This document shows positions 20,491 to 30,739 of a stretch of DNA of 64,000 nt, piece after piece (position 1 is the stretch's first letter; every line of letters starts with the position of its first letter). Source of the DNA: Aradus depressus (Eukaryota; Arthropoda; Insecta; Hemiptera; Aradidae); the NCBI GenBank assembly GCA_963662175.1, contig OY759217.1:17486562-17550561 (forward strand), given 5' to 3'. The translations under genes were made by a program, and so were the position numbers. The notes under the pieces are model-generated. The model was not told where the DNA came from. It was given only the letters and a program-made list of their open reading frames with translations, and searched no databases.

Positions 20491-20493
20491 GTA

Positions 20494-20778
20494 GAGGGCG
20501 CCGATAGCTTAGAGATAGGGTGCTAGCCTACTCAGCTTAAGATCGCGGGTTTGAAACCCTGTCGAGGCTCTTATGTGGGAAGTAACAAACTTTTGACCAC
20601 GCCGTCCTTTGGACGGAACATTAAGCAATGGCCCCGAGCCTGAGCGATGTCAGGAACATGTTAAAGACCCCTTAAGTAAAACTAAACCTGGATAGGCAAA
20701 GTTTAGAACTCTCACAGTAGATCTAACAGGGAAGGGATAAGTGCATTGTGCTAAGTACGCTAGGTTTACACACCAACC
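20494..20778 (+). mobile_element. SINE S1b, diverged subfamily
   Basis: Head GCGCCGATAGCTTAGAGATA, box B GGTTTGAAACCCTG, core CCGTCCTTTGGACGGAACAT and GGCCCCGAGCCTGAGCGATG. The 3' end differs from S1: AGATCTAACAGGGAAGGGAT and AGTACGCTAGGTTTACAC. The copy at 29505-29781 shares this 3' end. A TA microsatellite (20792-20822) follows. Confidence 0.85.
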
Positions 20779-20779
20779 A

Positions 20780-20789
20780 TCTCTCTCTC

Positions 20790-20826
<37 letters not shown>

Positions 20827-21175
20827 TTATGTAATCTATTATACATATTTTCGTTATTATTACTTTTTACATCATTTTGACATTTCGTTCATTATTATTT
20901 ATAGCGTTTACAGGAGAATTCTCTAAAATGAAACAAAATTAATATAAATATTATAACTGAACTGTTGTGCTTCACTTCTGTTGCACGTTCGTCAAAACTA
21001 AATTACAGATCGGATTACGCACAAAGATTAAAAAGAAGTTTCACTTCAACAAACGAATTTTCGTATAAATATAACAGAAAAAACGTAACGGATAATTGGA
21101 TGTAACCTACCTTCATGCATGGTGATATTTTGAGGGTTAGTGTTGTTATGTGAATGGAATGTATGAACTAGTGTT
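20780..21175. other. TA microsatellite and AT-rich spacer
   Basis: (CT)n and (TA)n at 20781-20822, then sequence with no recognised gene. Confidence 0.5.
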
Positions 21176-21179
21176 GCTA

Positions 21180-21900
21180 GGAGAGGTTAGTTTCCATGAG
21201 ATCTATCGGTAGATGGACCATATGAAGAGAGGAAGGGATCTTTCCCGGCCAGTTCCTGGGTCCAGACTAGCTCCTGGCTTAGCCCCAGCAGTCCGCCGTA
21301 ATGATGGCACAAAAAGGGATTCCCCGTAATCTCCTTACACCGGATTTGTCGGAGGGAGAGGGAATCAACCCCATCCACCTCGCTCTCTCACTCTCTCTCG
21401 CTCCTACACACACAAAGAATCTGTTTTAATGGCCGACTTACCTTTAGACTTCTTATTCGTAAATTGATGTACACAAACGCACGCGAGAAATCGCTCGCGA
21501 TCCTCCTTCTTCACTGACACAAACAATGATGAAAACCCCCCCTCGTCTAAACAGAAGAGAAAAAAAAAACTTTTTAAAAACCTACCCCTCTTACAAAAAT
21601 ATACTTAGGCTGAGCCGGAGGGAAGGGCGGGACTGGAGAGTTGGGAGAGGTGGGGAGGGAGGCGTGGCTGAGTGGAGGGTCACGTGACAGTCTAGAGTTA
21701 GCCAATGAGAGAGAGGCTCCGCCCACCCCCGAGGTGCCCACTATTGATTCCACCTGAGTGTACCCCGACTGCCGACTGCCGACTGCCAGCTGACTACCCC
21801 GGGGCCTCTCTACCTTTCCAGATCTCCGACTAGCCTCCCCCCCCCCACCCTGATCAGATTCATTCACAGACACCCCAGGATTACCAACATCCAACCATCA
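21180..21900 (-). promoter_or_regulatory. GC-richer island, candidate host promoter and first exon
   Basis: Unlike its surroundings this stretch is GC- and CpG-richer and matches no other repeat in the window. At about 21687-21735 lie GTCACGTGAC (palindromic E-box, the CLEAR-type site of TFEB/Mitf factors), CCAATGAG (CCAAT box) and CTCCGCCCACCCCC (GC box). On the minus strand at about 21441 is AAAG/GTAAGTCGG, a strong splice donor, preceded by an open stretch reading VKKEDRERFLACVCVHQFTN. I infer a minus-strand promoter with a first exon and an intron running left. No start codon is secured, and the 106-aa ORF 21574-21894 overlaps the promoter motifs and is probably not a protein. Confidence 0.45.
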
Positions 21901-22200
21901 GATTAAGACTCTTTCCACTAAAGTTAATTCCCTTTAAAATACACATCCAGTGGATAAAGTCAAAAAGATCACTCTCTACAGATAAACCCATCTGGTCTCA
22001 GCCATAAAGTTCCAAGCTAAAATGTCGCTCTTTCTCATCAATGGTTTTCTCTCTATTTAATTTTTATCTCATTTGGACATTTAAATGAATAAAGTTTCTT
22101 TTCGAACGGATGCCAATGTCGAAATGGTAAATACACGTATATGCAACGTAACTAATTATTTTTCGGTCTCTGAATTCTTATAATATTGCACTTAAATTGA
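21901..22200. other. Flank of the island
   Basis: Composition returns to AT-rich. No gene or repeat recognised. Confidence 0.4.
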
Positions 22201-22203
22201 ACA

Positions 22204-22530
22204 TATATGTGAAGTAGGTACATTGCCCATTCGAGCGTTATAACGACTCCAGCAGCTCGAATGGGCAATGTACCTACTTCACCAACACGTGTTAATCAAT
22301 TAAGTTCTTACTCTCCCTCCAAAATCAATCGACCGTTTCGGCTAAAAATCAATATCACTGTAAAATTTCGTGTCGATATATTCATTTTATCGGGAGTTAT
22401 CGTGTTGATAGACACACAAACACAGACAAACAGGATTTTTTTTTTGTAATCAGGGACAATTCCAGCAAAAACTCAACATCGAATTTCTGACCGATTACAT
22501 AACTTCCCCTATGTTTCGTGTAGCGGGGGG
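22204..22530 (-). repeat. Family R copy headed by a long stem-loop
   Basis: 22209-22283 is a perfect inverted repeat: about 27-bp arms (GTGAAGTAGGTACATTGCCC) with a 20-base loop. From there R runs in reverse: AATCAATCGACCGTTTCG, TTCATTTTATCGGGAGTTAT, GATTTTTTTTTTG, GACCGATTACATAACTTCCC and the terminal palindrome remnant. The central unit block is shortened. Confidence 0.75.
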
Positions 22531-22539
22531 AATAAAAAG

Positions 22540-22860
22540 TTGGCGAGGGTAGAAAGAAGAGAGAAATAAAAATTATAACTTAAATTAGCACAAACATTAC
22601 CTATTTTATTTTTTATGTAATTACTCTATTCTATTTTTACGAATAGTATTATGTAAGTTAATCATTACGTGTTTTGGTAAAAAAAAACAAAAACACTATT
22701 TGCACCTCGCTTTCACTAAAACATTGTTTCATTGTAGAATAATGAAATGGATATAAGTCATACTTTTTTCAAATTGCCTCAGTGATAGATAGTTATGGCA
22801 TTGAGTTTTTTTTTTTTTTTTTTTACAAAATATATAGTAGGTATTCTTTTAGTTATAGAA
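22540..22860. other. AT-rich, with a fragment shared with 24216-24300
   Basis: At 22738-22800 AATGAAATGGATATAAGTCA and CAAATTGCCTCAGTG resemble 24216-24275, which belongs to a minus-strand LINE remnant. T-runs follow. Confidence 0.4.
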
Positions 22861-22865
22861 AATAA

Positions 22866-22876
22866 AATAAAAGAAA

Positions 22877-22930
<54 letters not shown>

Positions 22931-22941
22931 TTTCTTTATTA
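22866..22941. repeat. TA microsatellite inside a small palindrome
   Basis: AAAGAAAAAAAT, then (TA)n, then ATTTTTTTCTTT: perfectly self-complementary and likely to form a cruciform. Confidence 0.75.
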
Positions 22942-22965
22942 TTATTGATATATATATCTATATAG

Positions 22966-23113
22966 GAATGGGCTGGTTGTTAGCTTGAAAATTAAGAATA
23001 ATATAATTTTATTTATTTCGTTTTGAGTTTTGAGCATGTCCGTATTTATTATTTTAATATTATTTGTATATTTTTATTGAGTTACTGTATTGCTTATTTG
23101 TTACAACTATATA

Positions 23114-23173
<60 letters not shown>

Positions 23174-23315
23174 AGTTGTAACAAATAAGCAATACAGTAA
23201 CTCAATAAAAAGATACAAATAATATTAAAATAATAAATACGGACATGCTCAAAACTCAAAACGAAATAAATAAAATTATATTATTCTTAATTTTCAAGCT
23301 AACAACCAGCCCATT
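22966..23315. repeat. Inverted repeat with TA-rich centre
   Basis: Left arm AGGAATGGGCTGGTTGTTAG to TTGTTACAACT (22966-23110) is mirrored at 23172-23315. The loop is a (TA)n tract of about 55 bp. The right arm overlaps the first codons of the LINE fragment at 23313, so the inversion copied the LINE's truncated edge. Confidence 0.8.
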
Positions 23316-23930
23316 CCTGCATCCGACACTGTCCGATATCTAGGACTTCATTTATACAGACGTTCAACTTGGACAACTCATATCAGACTGAAACGCACAG
23401 ACCTCAAAAGACGATTTGGACGACTGAAATCAATCTTCGGACGACGATCGACATTATCGCTTGAAAACAAACTTCACATTTACAACACTATACTAAAACC
23501 CATCTGGACTTACTGCATCGAGATATGGGGACCAGCCAAAAAATCAAACATACAACGTCTTAAGTCAATACAATCCATCATACTACGCCACATTGCCAAA
23601 GCCTCATTTTACGTTTCCAACCTCACATTACATAATGACCTCAACATCCCATTTGTACCTTCTGTTATCAAGACACGATATCAAAATTTTCACGACAAAC
23701 TCCATCATAACGCCAATCCACTTATTCTGCAATTATCCACGAAGACTCTTCCCACAAATCCGCCACGACGTCTCAAGCGGGCATGGCAGAGGGACATGCT
23801 CCAGGTCTAGCCTGGACTCCTCTTCGGTCACGTACCTCAGCAGTACAGCGACACACTTGCCACCGCACATCACAATCACAAGTGACAAATGTTGTCGTTG
23901 TGAATATGTAAATAAATAAATTTAAAAAAA
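23313..23930 (+). pseudogene. Jockey-type LINE ORF2 C-terminus and 3' end
   Basis: An uninterrupted frame of 165 codons ends at TAG 23808-23810. It reads VRYLGLHLYRRSTWTTHIRL, LSLENKLHIYNTILKPIWTY and IEIWGPAKKSN, which is the standard Jockey ORF2 region after the RT domain (YLG.HLD, LKPIWTYG..LWG). No ATG start is expected because the copy is 5'-truncated. About 110 bp of 3' UTR follows to an AATAAATAAAT stretch. It is among the best preserved coding fragments here, so it may be fairly young. The family differs from 58465-59545 at its 3' end. Confidence 0.9.
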
Positions 23931-23984
23931 TTCAAGCTTACAGTAAAAAATAAAAATAAATTGTTAATTTTTCTAACATCTATG

Positions 23985-24260
23985 TTATCAAAAAAATGCA
24001 AATTGGTTCTGAGTCGTATTCTGGTCTATTGGTGATATAATTGTGGAGAAATGTTTGCTTGGGGATACACAAGGAGGGACAATAGAACAAAAAATGTATG
24101 AGGTCGTCCTTTTCGTCTAAGGTACAGGAGTCTGCAGGCACTTTCAGGACAAAACTCATACCTATACCCTCCAAGTAATATCCTAAAATGTCTAAATATT
24201 GTTTCTTTGGGGAATAATGAAATGAGTATATCCATGTACATGTCATACTTTTTTTCAAAA
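23985..24260 (-). pseudogene. LINE ORF2 extreme C-terminus
   Basis: On the minus strand SCTLDEKDDLIHFLFYCPSL and CIPKQTFLHNY match the zinc-knuckle-like tail common to I/LOA/CR1-type ORF2 (C..D..DL.HFLF.CP). Upstream sequence is frame-broken. 38345-38650 looks like a more upstream piece of a related element. Confidence 0.6.
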
Positions 24261-24264
24261 TTGC

Positions 24265-24880
24265 TTCAGTGGGTTTTAGCTATATACAGTAATAAGGAAT
24301 TGGTACTGGGCCACTTATACCCCCATATACGTCCATCACGGAGTCAGGCCCCTTCGGGTTGAGAAACTCACAACTATAAAGAGGTTGTGAAAGCTGACTC
24401 AGAGAAGAGAGGTAACTATTTTCGAGCAATTAGAGCCCCGGCCTCAACTATATGCCTCCAACCAGAAATAACAGTTAAAAAACACAACTGCCGAGGAATT
24501 ATTCAGTTGTAAATATCTCTTTTTAATCCAGTCGTGATGGAGGGATCAGACCCAGTACAAAAGAGTACAGGAGCCAAAGCGGCTCGGCAAAAAGGGAAAT
24601 GTGTGCTATCTCTACAGTAAGGAGTACCCAGGTAACATCCTGTACCTATCTCAGGGACCGTTCATAGGTAACGGGGTGCGAGGGGGGTGCGAACTTTGTG
24701 AAAGGGGTGCTTGGAAGTAAGGGATCAGCCTTGTCGATAAAAACAAAAGCTGTATTAGCAATAATGAGCTAAATAACGCTAATATTGTAACACATATTTT
24801 TATCAATGAGCTATAATGGGGAATGTTTTGATTCTTCAGTTAAGACCGATGGTGTTCCACTCGTTACCACATGAGAGCAG
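24265..24880. other. Unassigned sequence
   Basis: Mixed composition with two similar pieces about tax-like CCATCACGGAGTCAGGCCCC is not assignable. No ORF over 60 codons and no match elsewhere in the window. Confidence 0.3.
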
Positions 24881-24884
24881 GGCT

Positions 24885-25570
24885 GAGTTGTCGATTACAT
24901 AACTTACCTCATACAAAATAACTGATCAAGTAACCATTACTTTAAATTAGAATAGACATATATATATATAGTGACCAACCACTATTATATATATAATTTA
25001 TTTTTTTTGAGAGGGGGGACGGGGAGAGAGAGTGATCTCTTATAGCATTTATAGGGGTGATTCTCTGAAACTAAGAAAACCTGGAAATAAAAGTTGAAAA
25101 ATTTTGTACTTACATTTTTTTCATTTTTGTGATGCATTTCGAATGGTCTCATCTACTTACATGAATTAATGTGAAAGTACTTCATAGAGATTCATAGTTA
25201 ATAAGAAAGATTAAATTTAATTAAATTGTCCATATACTATATATACCTATATAGTGACCAACCACGCTTAACTACATTTATATATATTGTGACGGTACGT
25301 TAAACCGCACATACAGTTATAAAAAAAAAATGTTTTAATGAAAGAGAAATTGTAAGGTGGGAGGCACTGTCGGTCAGACGACACGCCCAACACGTCCATA
25401 CATAGAGGTATAAGAACGGAGAGGTTATGCAAGGGTTACATATTGTGTTAATTATAAAACAAAATGTATTTATTAGTGTTAAATTGTTTAATTATTTGGA
25501 ATAGGGGAATTAGTGTTGAGTTGTTATGGAGTAAGTGATAAAAATGTATATATCAAGATAGCTTATAAAT
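24885..25570. other. AT-rich with short repeat traces
   Basis: A family R trace (GATTACATAACTTACC, 24893-24910) and two TAGTGACCAACCAC motifs (24970, 25251) in TA-rich context. TGTGACGGTACG at 25289 could be an LTR start, but no partner was found. Confidence 0.35.
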
Positions 25571-25573
25571 TAG

Positions 25574-25820
25574 AGGTTAGGTTACATTTTATGACTCAAG
25601 CCCGGGTTTTAACTACGAGGTCATATCGCCTACTACCAGAGCGCTCTTTCATCACTCTGGTGGACATGAGCCCGACTCTACTGGAGGAGTCCTAAATTTT
25701 GCCTACTCTAAATTTTTATACACCTAGGGTAGGGGTCTTTAACGAGTACCTGACATCGTACAGACTTGGGACCATCGCTTAACGTCCCATCCGAAGGACG
25801 GCGTGCTTAAGTTTATTTTG
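25574..25820 (-). mobile_element. SINE S1, tRNA head missing
   Basis: Starts at the tail AGGTTAGGTTACATTTTATG and extends to GCTTAAGTTTATTTTG, stopping within the first hairpin. The tRNA-like head is absent, consistent with 5' truncation during retrotransposition. Confidence 0.88.
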
Positions 25821-25834
25821 TTTTCTTTGTTTCA

Positions 25835-25970
25835 TTGCACAGAGTAATTATGAGAGTGACTTTCTTATACTCAGTAACGCCAGTATGAAATGATTTTGAA
25901 AAGAGGGAGAAAAGGAGTATAAGGCAAGTTATGTAATCGTAAATTACAATTATTATTATTAATAATTAAA
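25835..25970 (+). repeat. Family F fragment
   Basis: TGACTTTCTTATACTCAGTA, ACGCCAGTATGAAATGATTT and a purine-rich stretch match 11530-11700 and 59590-59705. Confidence 0.5.
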
Positions 25971-25974
25971 TTTT

Positions 25975-26245
25975 CATAATAATTTTATGTTTTTCCGACC
26001 CCTGATTCCAAAAATGAAAAAAAAAAAAAACTAAGAGGAGTTGGATGAGAGGAGAGTCTCAACTGAAAAACCCTAATAACTGTATAATGAATTCTTTTTT
26101 AGTATCAACTACTAGTGTAAGTCAACTATGTATTGATTTTTAGTCGATACCTTCGATTGGTTCTAGAGAGAGAGCAAAAGCTTAATTGATTAATACGTAG
26201 TAGGGGTAAAATATTGCCAGTGATTCACCAACTTTTTTATTTTCA
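25975..26245 (+). repeat. Family R copy
   Basis: TTCCGACCCCTGATTCCAAA, a shortened central unit (AGTCTCAACTGAAAAACCCT), TGTAAGTCAACTATGTATTG, GAGAGAGCAAAAGCTTAATT and the end TTGCCAGTGATTCACCAAC. Confidence 0.7.
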
Positions 26246-26256
26246 ACGTAGGTAAT

Positions 26257-26480
26257 TCAAATGACTGGGGGTCTAAGATATACTCTCCCCCTCCCCTTGT
26301 CCAAAATATTGAGAAAGTGAAAAGTGCCTAAAGTGGGCGCCAGTGCAATGAAAAGAAATAGGATAAAATAACAGAGTGCATTCTTGTCAAGTTGTTCTTG
26401 ATAATGGTCAGTTGTGTCTGAGATGTGAGGCTTCTCAGAAGCACCAACTAAGGATTCCATCAACCTTTTGCAAGGAATCT
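26257..26480 (-). other. Unassigned ORF segment
   Basis: Part of a 149-aa minus-strand ORF (26257-26706). Its N-terminal third, including a poly-proline run, is family R with its G-run. The middle (LMESLVGASEKPHISDTTDH) is not a repeat I recognise. It has no domain I can name and is probably chance. Confidence 0.3.
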
Positions 26481-26690
26481 CAAGTATAGGGGAAGTTATA
26501 TAATCTTTCAAAAATTCCATGTTCATGTTTTCCGACCCCCTAATTCCAAAAATGAAAAAAAAATCTGTTTGTGTCTGTGTAGACGATAACTGAATGTATC
26601 CACACGATCTTGTATATGTGTATCCAGAACCCCACCGTGTCGACACAATTCCTATTAAGGGAGGGGGGGGGGGGGGGGGGGGGGGTTGAT
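26480..26690 (+). repeat. Family R copy with G23 run
   Basis: GTATAGGGGAAGTTATATAA, TTCCGACCCCCTAATTCCAA, TGTAGACGATAACTGAATGT, GTGTATCCAGAACCCC, then a run of 23 G (26663-26685) at the place of AAGGGAAGGGG. Confidence 0.75.
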
Positions 26691-26765
26691 TTATAAAATT
26701 GCACACATTGTAATTATTAAAATATTATAAAATTAATTATCTTCAATTTCGTATCATATATACTA

Positions 26766-27283
26766 CTAGCAGTAATACCCGGCGTTGCCCGGGGAACTTC
26801 GACTTTTCTCCCAATATCTCCTATAACTTCAGTTCCTCGACAGTACATTCATGATGTTATAATTTTCAATTATTCATACGGAATAAGGCTTATAGTCCTT
26901 CAACTGTAGTAACGCTAGCTTTGGAGCTAAAACTAATTTATTCAAAAAGATTTCTCATTAATCGTTGCAATGGTTTTCGAGTTACAAAGATTGCGTGAGC
27001 GGATGCTGGCATGGACCAGGGGTTGATTAAAAAATAGACCTTAACCTTCCGGTAGATAAAACTTATCTATTCAAAAAGATTCCTCATTAATCATTGCAGT
27101 GGTTTTTGAGTTACAAAGATTGTGTAGGTGGATGCTGGGATGGACCAGATATTGAGGTACTAATACGCCTATAACCTTCCACAGACGATGACGAACAAAT
27201 TTAAAAAAAAATTAATCAAATCCATCAAGCCGTTCGTGAGTTATAGCGGTACAACGCAGACATTTTCAGCTTTATATATACGA
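26766..27283 (-). mobile_element. Non-autonomous Helitron
   Basis: On the minus strand it starts TCGTATATATAAAGCTGAAA and ends in the hairpin CCCCGGGCAACGCCGGG then TATTACTGCTAG. It has two similar middle segments (TGGATGCTGGGATGGACCAG and TGGATGCTGGCATGGACCAG), so it is longer than the 3613-4026 copy. No ORF. Confidence 0.85.
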
Positions 27284-27305
27284 TTGTTTGAGACCTCTTA
27301 AGTTT

Positions 27306-27632
27306 TTATTTTTATGTAGGTATTTCAATAATTACCATCTTATAGCCCTTTTTGGTCTCATTTATTCTTCTTCATTTCCATACAACAACAATATTTCGTC
27401 CTACCAGGACATTTTCAAGTACATCACTTAAAAAATATTACATTCACAATAACGTTCACAATCTAAACAAGCTAGCCATATTGTAAAATTTTACAAATTT
27501 GAAAATGTTCTGGTAGGACAAAATATTTTTGTTGTATGGAAATGAAGAAGAAAAAATAAAGAAAATGAATAAATGAGACCAAAAAGGGCTATAAGATGGT
27601 AATTATTGAAATACCTACATAAAAATAAAATT
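27306..27632. mobile_element. Inverted-repeat element with P-like ends
   Basis: Arms of about 115 bp (from TTTATTTTTATGTAGGTATT) face each other around about 90 bp. Each arm carries GAAAATGTCCTGGTAGGACG-like sequence followed by AAAATATT or AAATATT, i.e. a stem, GAAA and AATATT palindrome (27395-27425 minus; 27509-27535 plus). Confidence 0.65.
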
Positions 27633-27714
27633 AATTATATTTATTTGTATAAAAACACTGAAGCAACTAAATTGGTGAATAAATATATAAAGTCGCATTT
27701 TGTTTTAAAACGAA

Positions 27715-28275
27715 ACAATGAGTGGAGAACAAAAGACGACCAACAGCTGTTCTAATAAGATGCACCAGACTAAGTTGTGTTGTGGAGGTGAGAGGTCTGG
27801 GTTGAGATGTGAAGTTTTAGGCTTGTTGGAGTGTAAAATAACAGTGAAATAATTACGCAAAGGAGATAGTTTTATTTACTTATACGTACATAATATACAT
27901 GCCCCCCAAAAAAAATATAAAAGAAAAATAAATAATGGCCAAAATATGAAAACAGAAAAAAATCTGATTTTTCATTTTATAATGTAGGTTTAGGCAAATA
28001 AACCCAATATTTGTTCTCTTATTCTATGCTATTCATTTTCCCTGTTAACAAGGTAAAATAATTTATACCTTTGGATTAGATTGAGCATTTTTGCAAATTT
28101 AGAAAAACAATATAGCATCTCATTATTATATTTAAAAGAAATCCAAATGAAAAGTTTAATTTAAATTTTTTTAAATACGTACACTTTCTTCAAAATTGCA
28201 CGTTTTGAACTTTCGATATTTTTTCAGACCCCTTTTCGGAAATTACTGTAGAAACCAAAATTTAGTAAAATAGGT
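27715..28275 (+). repeat. Family D repeat, without SINE
   Basis: Colinear with 45900-46910: AACAGCTGTT, CTAAGTTGTGTTGTGG, AATAAACCCAATATTTGTTC, TCTATGCTATTCATTTTCCC, TTCAAAATTGCACGTTTTGA and CGGAAATTACTGTAGAAA. It lacks the SINE that the other copy carries. Class unknown, no ORF. Confidence 0.7.
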
Positions 28276-28279
28276 ACCA

Positions 28280-29085
28280 GCTATAATTTCTACAGAAAAT
28301 GTGGTTATTTAATTTAATTTTATTATATTTAATTTTTATTTGTTTATTTATTATTATTAATTTTAATAATTCAATTCTTATTTATTTATCGATGTAGGGA
28401 ATGAAATTTAGTGCGAGTCCCTATTGATTTTTATCCAAATTGGTTTTATAGGGAGACCGAAATCTTATTATTAATACGTAATGGGGAAGTAAATTAATTT
28501 TTTTGACTTTTGGAATAGAGCGTAACTCCCCCACACTCCACATATGTATAACAGTTTCTGACTACACAAGTTCCTAGGATTATATGTTGTCGAGAGAGAA
28601 CATTATTCCTTTATGATGGAAGGCAATAAAGAATTATAATTGTTAACATAAGTATTTCAGAAGACATTTTGCGATCCGGGGAGATTTAACTTAAATCCTT
28701 ATCATTTACCAATTAGGCATACTTCATTTTGATAATCTGTAGTTACCTGAGTTCAGAAAATATTATTAAAGATCTTAAGCTCAGGTTTTTTTTAAAGATC
28801 CATTGAAAACAATATCAGGAATTATGGTGACTAATCCAAAGTCAATAAAATTAACCATTTTTTTAATTATACCTCAATCACACCATGGAATGCCTCCTTC
28901 GAAAATTCCTCTATTTATTACATGCTTGTTAGTAATTTTGAAGAATCTTTTAAACATATCTATTTCTCGGGACTAACTCTTTGAAGAGGCGAGTAACTGG
29001 TATCCTGGTGATGGATCTAGAAACTACTAGCTTCTTTCTCTTCCGTGTTACCTGCAACGTCTCATGTGTACATTAATATGAAGAT
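28280..29085. other. AT-rich DNA with a faint R trace
   Basis: 28400-28560 has weak R similarity (GTCCCTATTGATTTTTATCC, TTATTAATACGTAATGGGG). Otherwise no gene or repeat. Confidence 0.4.
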
Positions 29086-29089
29086 GGCT

Positions 29090-29435
29090 GATGTAGTCAA
29101 AAGTGATTATTTCACAGGTTGCCAAATAAGATGTGGTCTGACCTCTCACATATTGTTATTAGTATTAGCTAGCCGGCTTTCAAAGTTGCCCACATCATCA
29201 GGCAGTCTGATAAAATAAATTTTTTGAAATTTGAATGAAAATTAAAATATTTTTGTAAATAAAATTTAAAAATGTTTATAATAAAAATAAATAAATAAAA
29301 CCATCTAAAAACTTTAACAATTTAAAATTTCATGAATGGGTACAGAAATAATTTAAACCTTTAAATCAACCTCGAAAGCCGGCTAGCTAATATTAATAAA
29401 AATCTGTGAGAGGTCAGACTTCATCTTATTTGTCA
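29090..29435. repeat. Family P repeat in inverted arrangement
   Basis: A minus copy (29110-29215) contains CTGATGATG, a decayed stem, GAAAGCCGGCTAGC. A plus half-copy (29368-29435) contains CTCGAAAGCCGGCTAGC then GTGAGAGGTCAGACT. They face each other across about 150 bp. Related to 990-1240. Confidence 0.6.
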
Positions 29436-29504
29436 GTGTGTGCAGTCAAGTCTGCTATATCCGTCTTGCCTTTAGTTTTTAGATATATTGGGAGGACTGT
29501 TGTG

Positions 29505-29781
29505 TACACCTAGGGACCTAAGCATCCAATGATCTTATCCCTTCTCTATTAGCTCTACTGTGGGAGCCCTATATTTTACCTATTCAGGTTTAATTGCCTA
29601 AAACTTTGTACTTTGTCTTTATCAGAGTATCTGACAAGAGCACAGGCTCGAGACGATCGTTTAACGTTCCATCCAAAGGACGATGTGCTCAAGGTCTTTA
29701 CTTCGCAGATAAAAAACCTAAGGGCCTCGGCCTGGTCTCGAACTCGCGATCTTGAGCTACGTAGGCTACCTAGCACGCAAT
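29505..29781 (-). mobile_element. SINE S1b
   Basis: Same 3' end as 20494-20778 (CTTATCCCTTCTCTATTAGC in this orientation), core CGTTCCATCCAAAGGACGAT, box B region TCTCGAACTCGCGATC. In its first hairpin AGGTTTTTTA pairs with TAAAGACCTT, different bases but the same stem as S1. Two ORFs across it are incidental. Confidence 0.85.
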
Positions 29782-29814
29782 CAAATCCATGCTAATATTT
29801 AGTTTTACTTTCCC

Positions 29815-29905
29815 AGCTATCCGAAATAATAAGTTATGTAATCGATCAGAAAATTCGATTTTGAGTTTTCAACAGAATTTCCTGTTTTCCATCCCCCTGA
29901 TTAAA
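29815..29905 (+). repeat. Family R, 5' block
   Basis: AAGTTATGTAATCGATCAGA, AAATTCGATTTTGAGTTTTC and CATCCCCCTGATT. Confidence 0.7.
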
Positions 29906-29924
29906 TAAATAAATGAACGGTTCA

Positions 29925-29975
29925 TAGTGACCAGAAGAAGGGACGTGTAAGTGTCCCGAAATATTGTCAGAAAAA
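29925..29975 (+). repeat. P-like stem/GAAA motif
   Basis: CCAGAAGAAGGGACGTGTAA then GTGTCCCGAAATATTGTCAG: stem GGGAC/GTCCC, GAAA, AATATT palindrome. Confidence 0.5.
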
Positions 29976-29979
29976 AGAA

Positions 29980-30485
29980 GACACCTCTGGAAGAAATGCC
30001 GGAAAAAACCAACTATTTATTTATACTTCTCTTTATTTAATTTCTCCATAAATTGACAATCAGTAGGAGGTTTATTATATATATTATTAATGACGCGTGT
30101 TATTATCACCTAAATATCGCTAATTGGATCTAATGATGTATTTGATTGAACGAGTATGACTGAAGATAGGCCCAAGTGAGACAACTAACTTCAGAATCAA
30201 TACGGTAACGTATCTACGAGGCCTTTGTTACGCAACTGTCAGTGTTATCAGCTGACAGTAACCTAAGTAGCCCTTTTGGTCCCCCCCACCCCTTCTCCCC
30301 TTCCCAATTTTGAGATGCCACATAATCTATATCTTATCCCAAGTTGGGTCATCCTTCAAATATCCAACAAGTTTCGTGAATATACGAGTCTCAATTAATA
30401 TAAATTTTCTTGATCTCTATAAGGTCATAGTTAGTGAGGGAGGAGGTGGATAAGTCCACAGTAACTAGCATCAACTGGATGATGA
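29980..30485. other. Unassigned sequence
   Basis: No ORF over 60 codons, no domain and no repeat match. Confidence 0.35.
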
Positions 30486-30489
30486 AAGC

Positions 30490-30695
30490 GGTGTTCTATC
30501 GATACCACAAATAATCGATACTTTTACTCATGAGTAGTATCGAATAAAACTTTCGATACTACCCAAGTATCGATACCTACTCGTATCGAGTAGTTCGTTA
30601 TAATTAATTTTAAAAAACCTATAAATGTATATAAATTTAAATAAAAATCGTATTGCATCGAGTACTTCGTTATAATTAATTTTAAACCATGTCTA

Positions 30696-30739
<44 letters not shown>

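Noticed and set aside
21574..21894. 106-aa minus-strand ORF
   Set aside because: It overlaps the CCAAT, E-box and GC-box cluster and has low-complexity P/S-rich composition. More likely promoter DNA than coding.
25289..25440. Solo LTR starting TGTGACGG (also 4974)
   Set aside because: No matching end, target duplication or second LTR could be found.
26257..26706. 149-aa minus ORF as a gene
   Set aside because: Its first third is family R with the G-run (poly-Pro); the remainder has no domain. Kept only as an unassigned segment.
29576..29795. Two ORFs on opposite strands
   Set aside because: They are readings of the S1b SINE.
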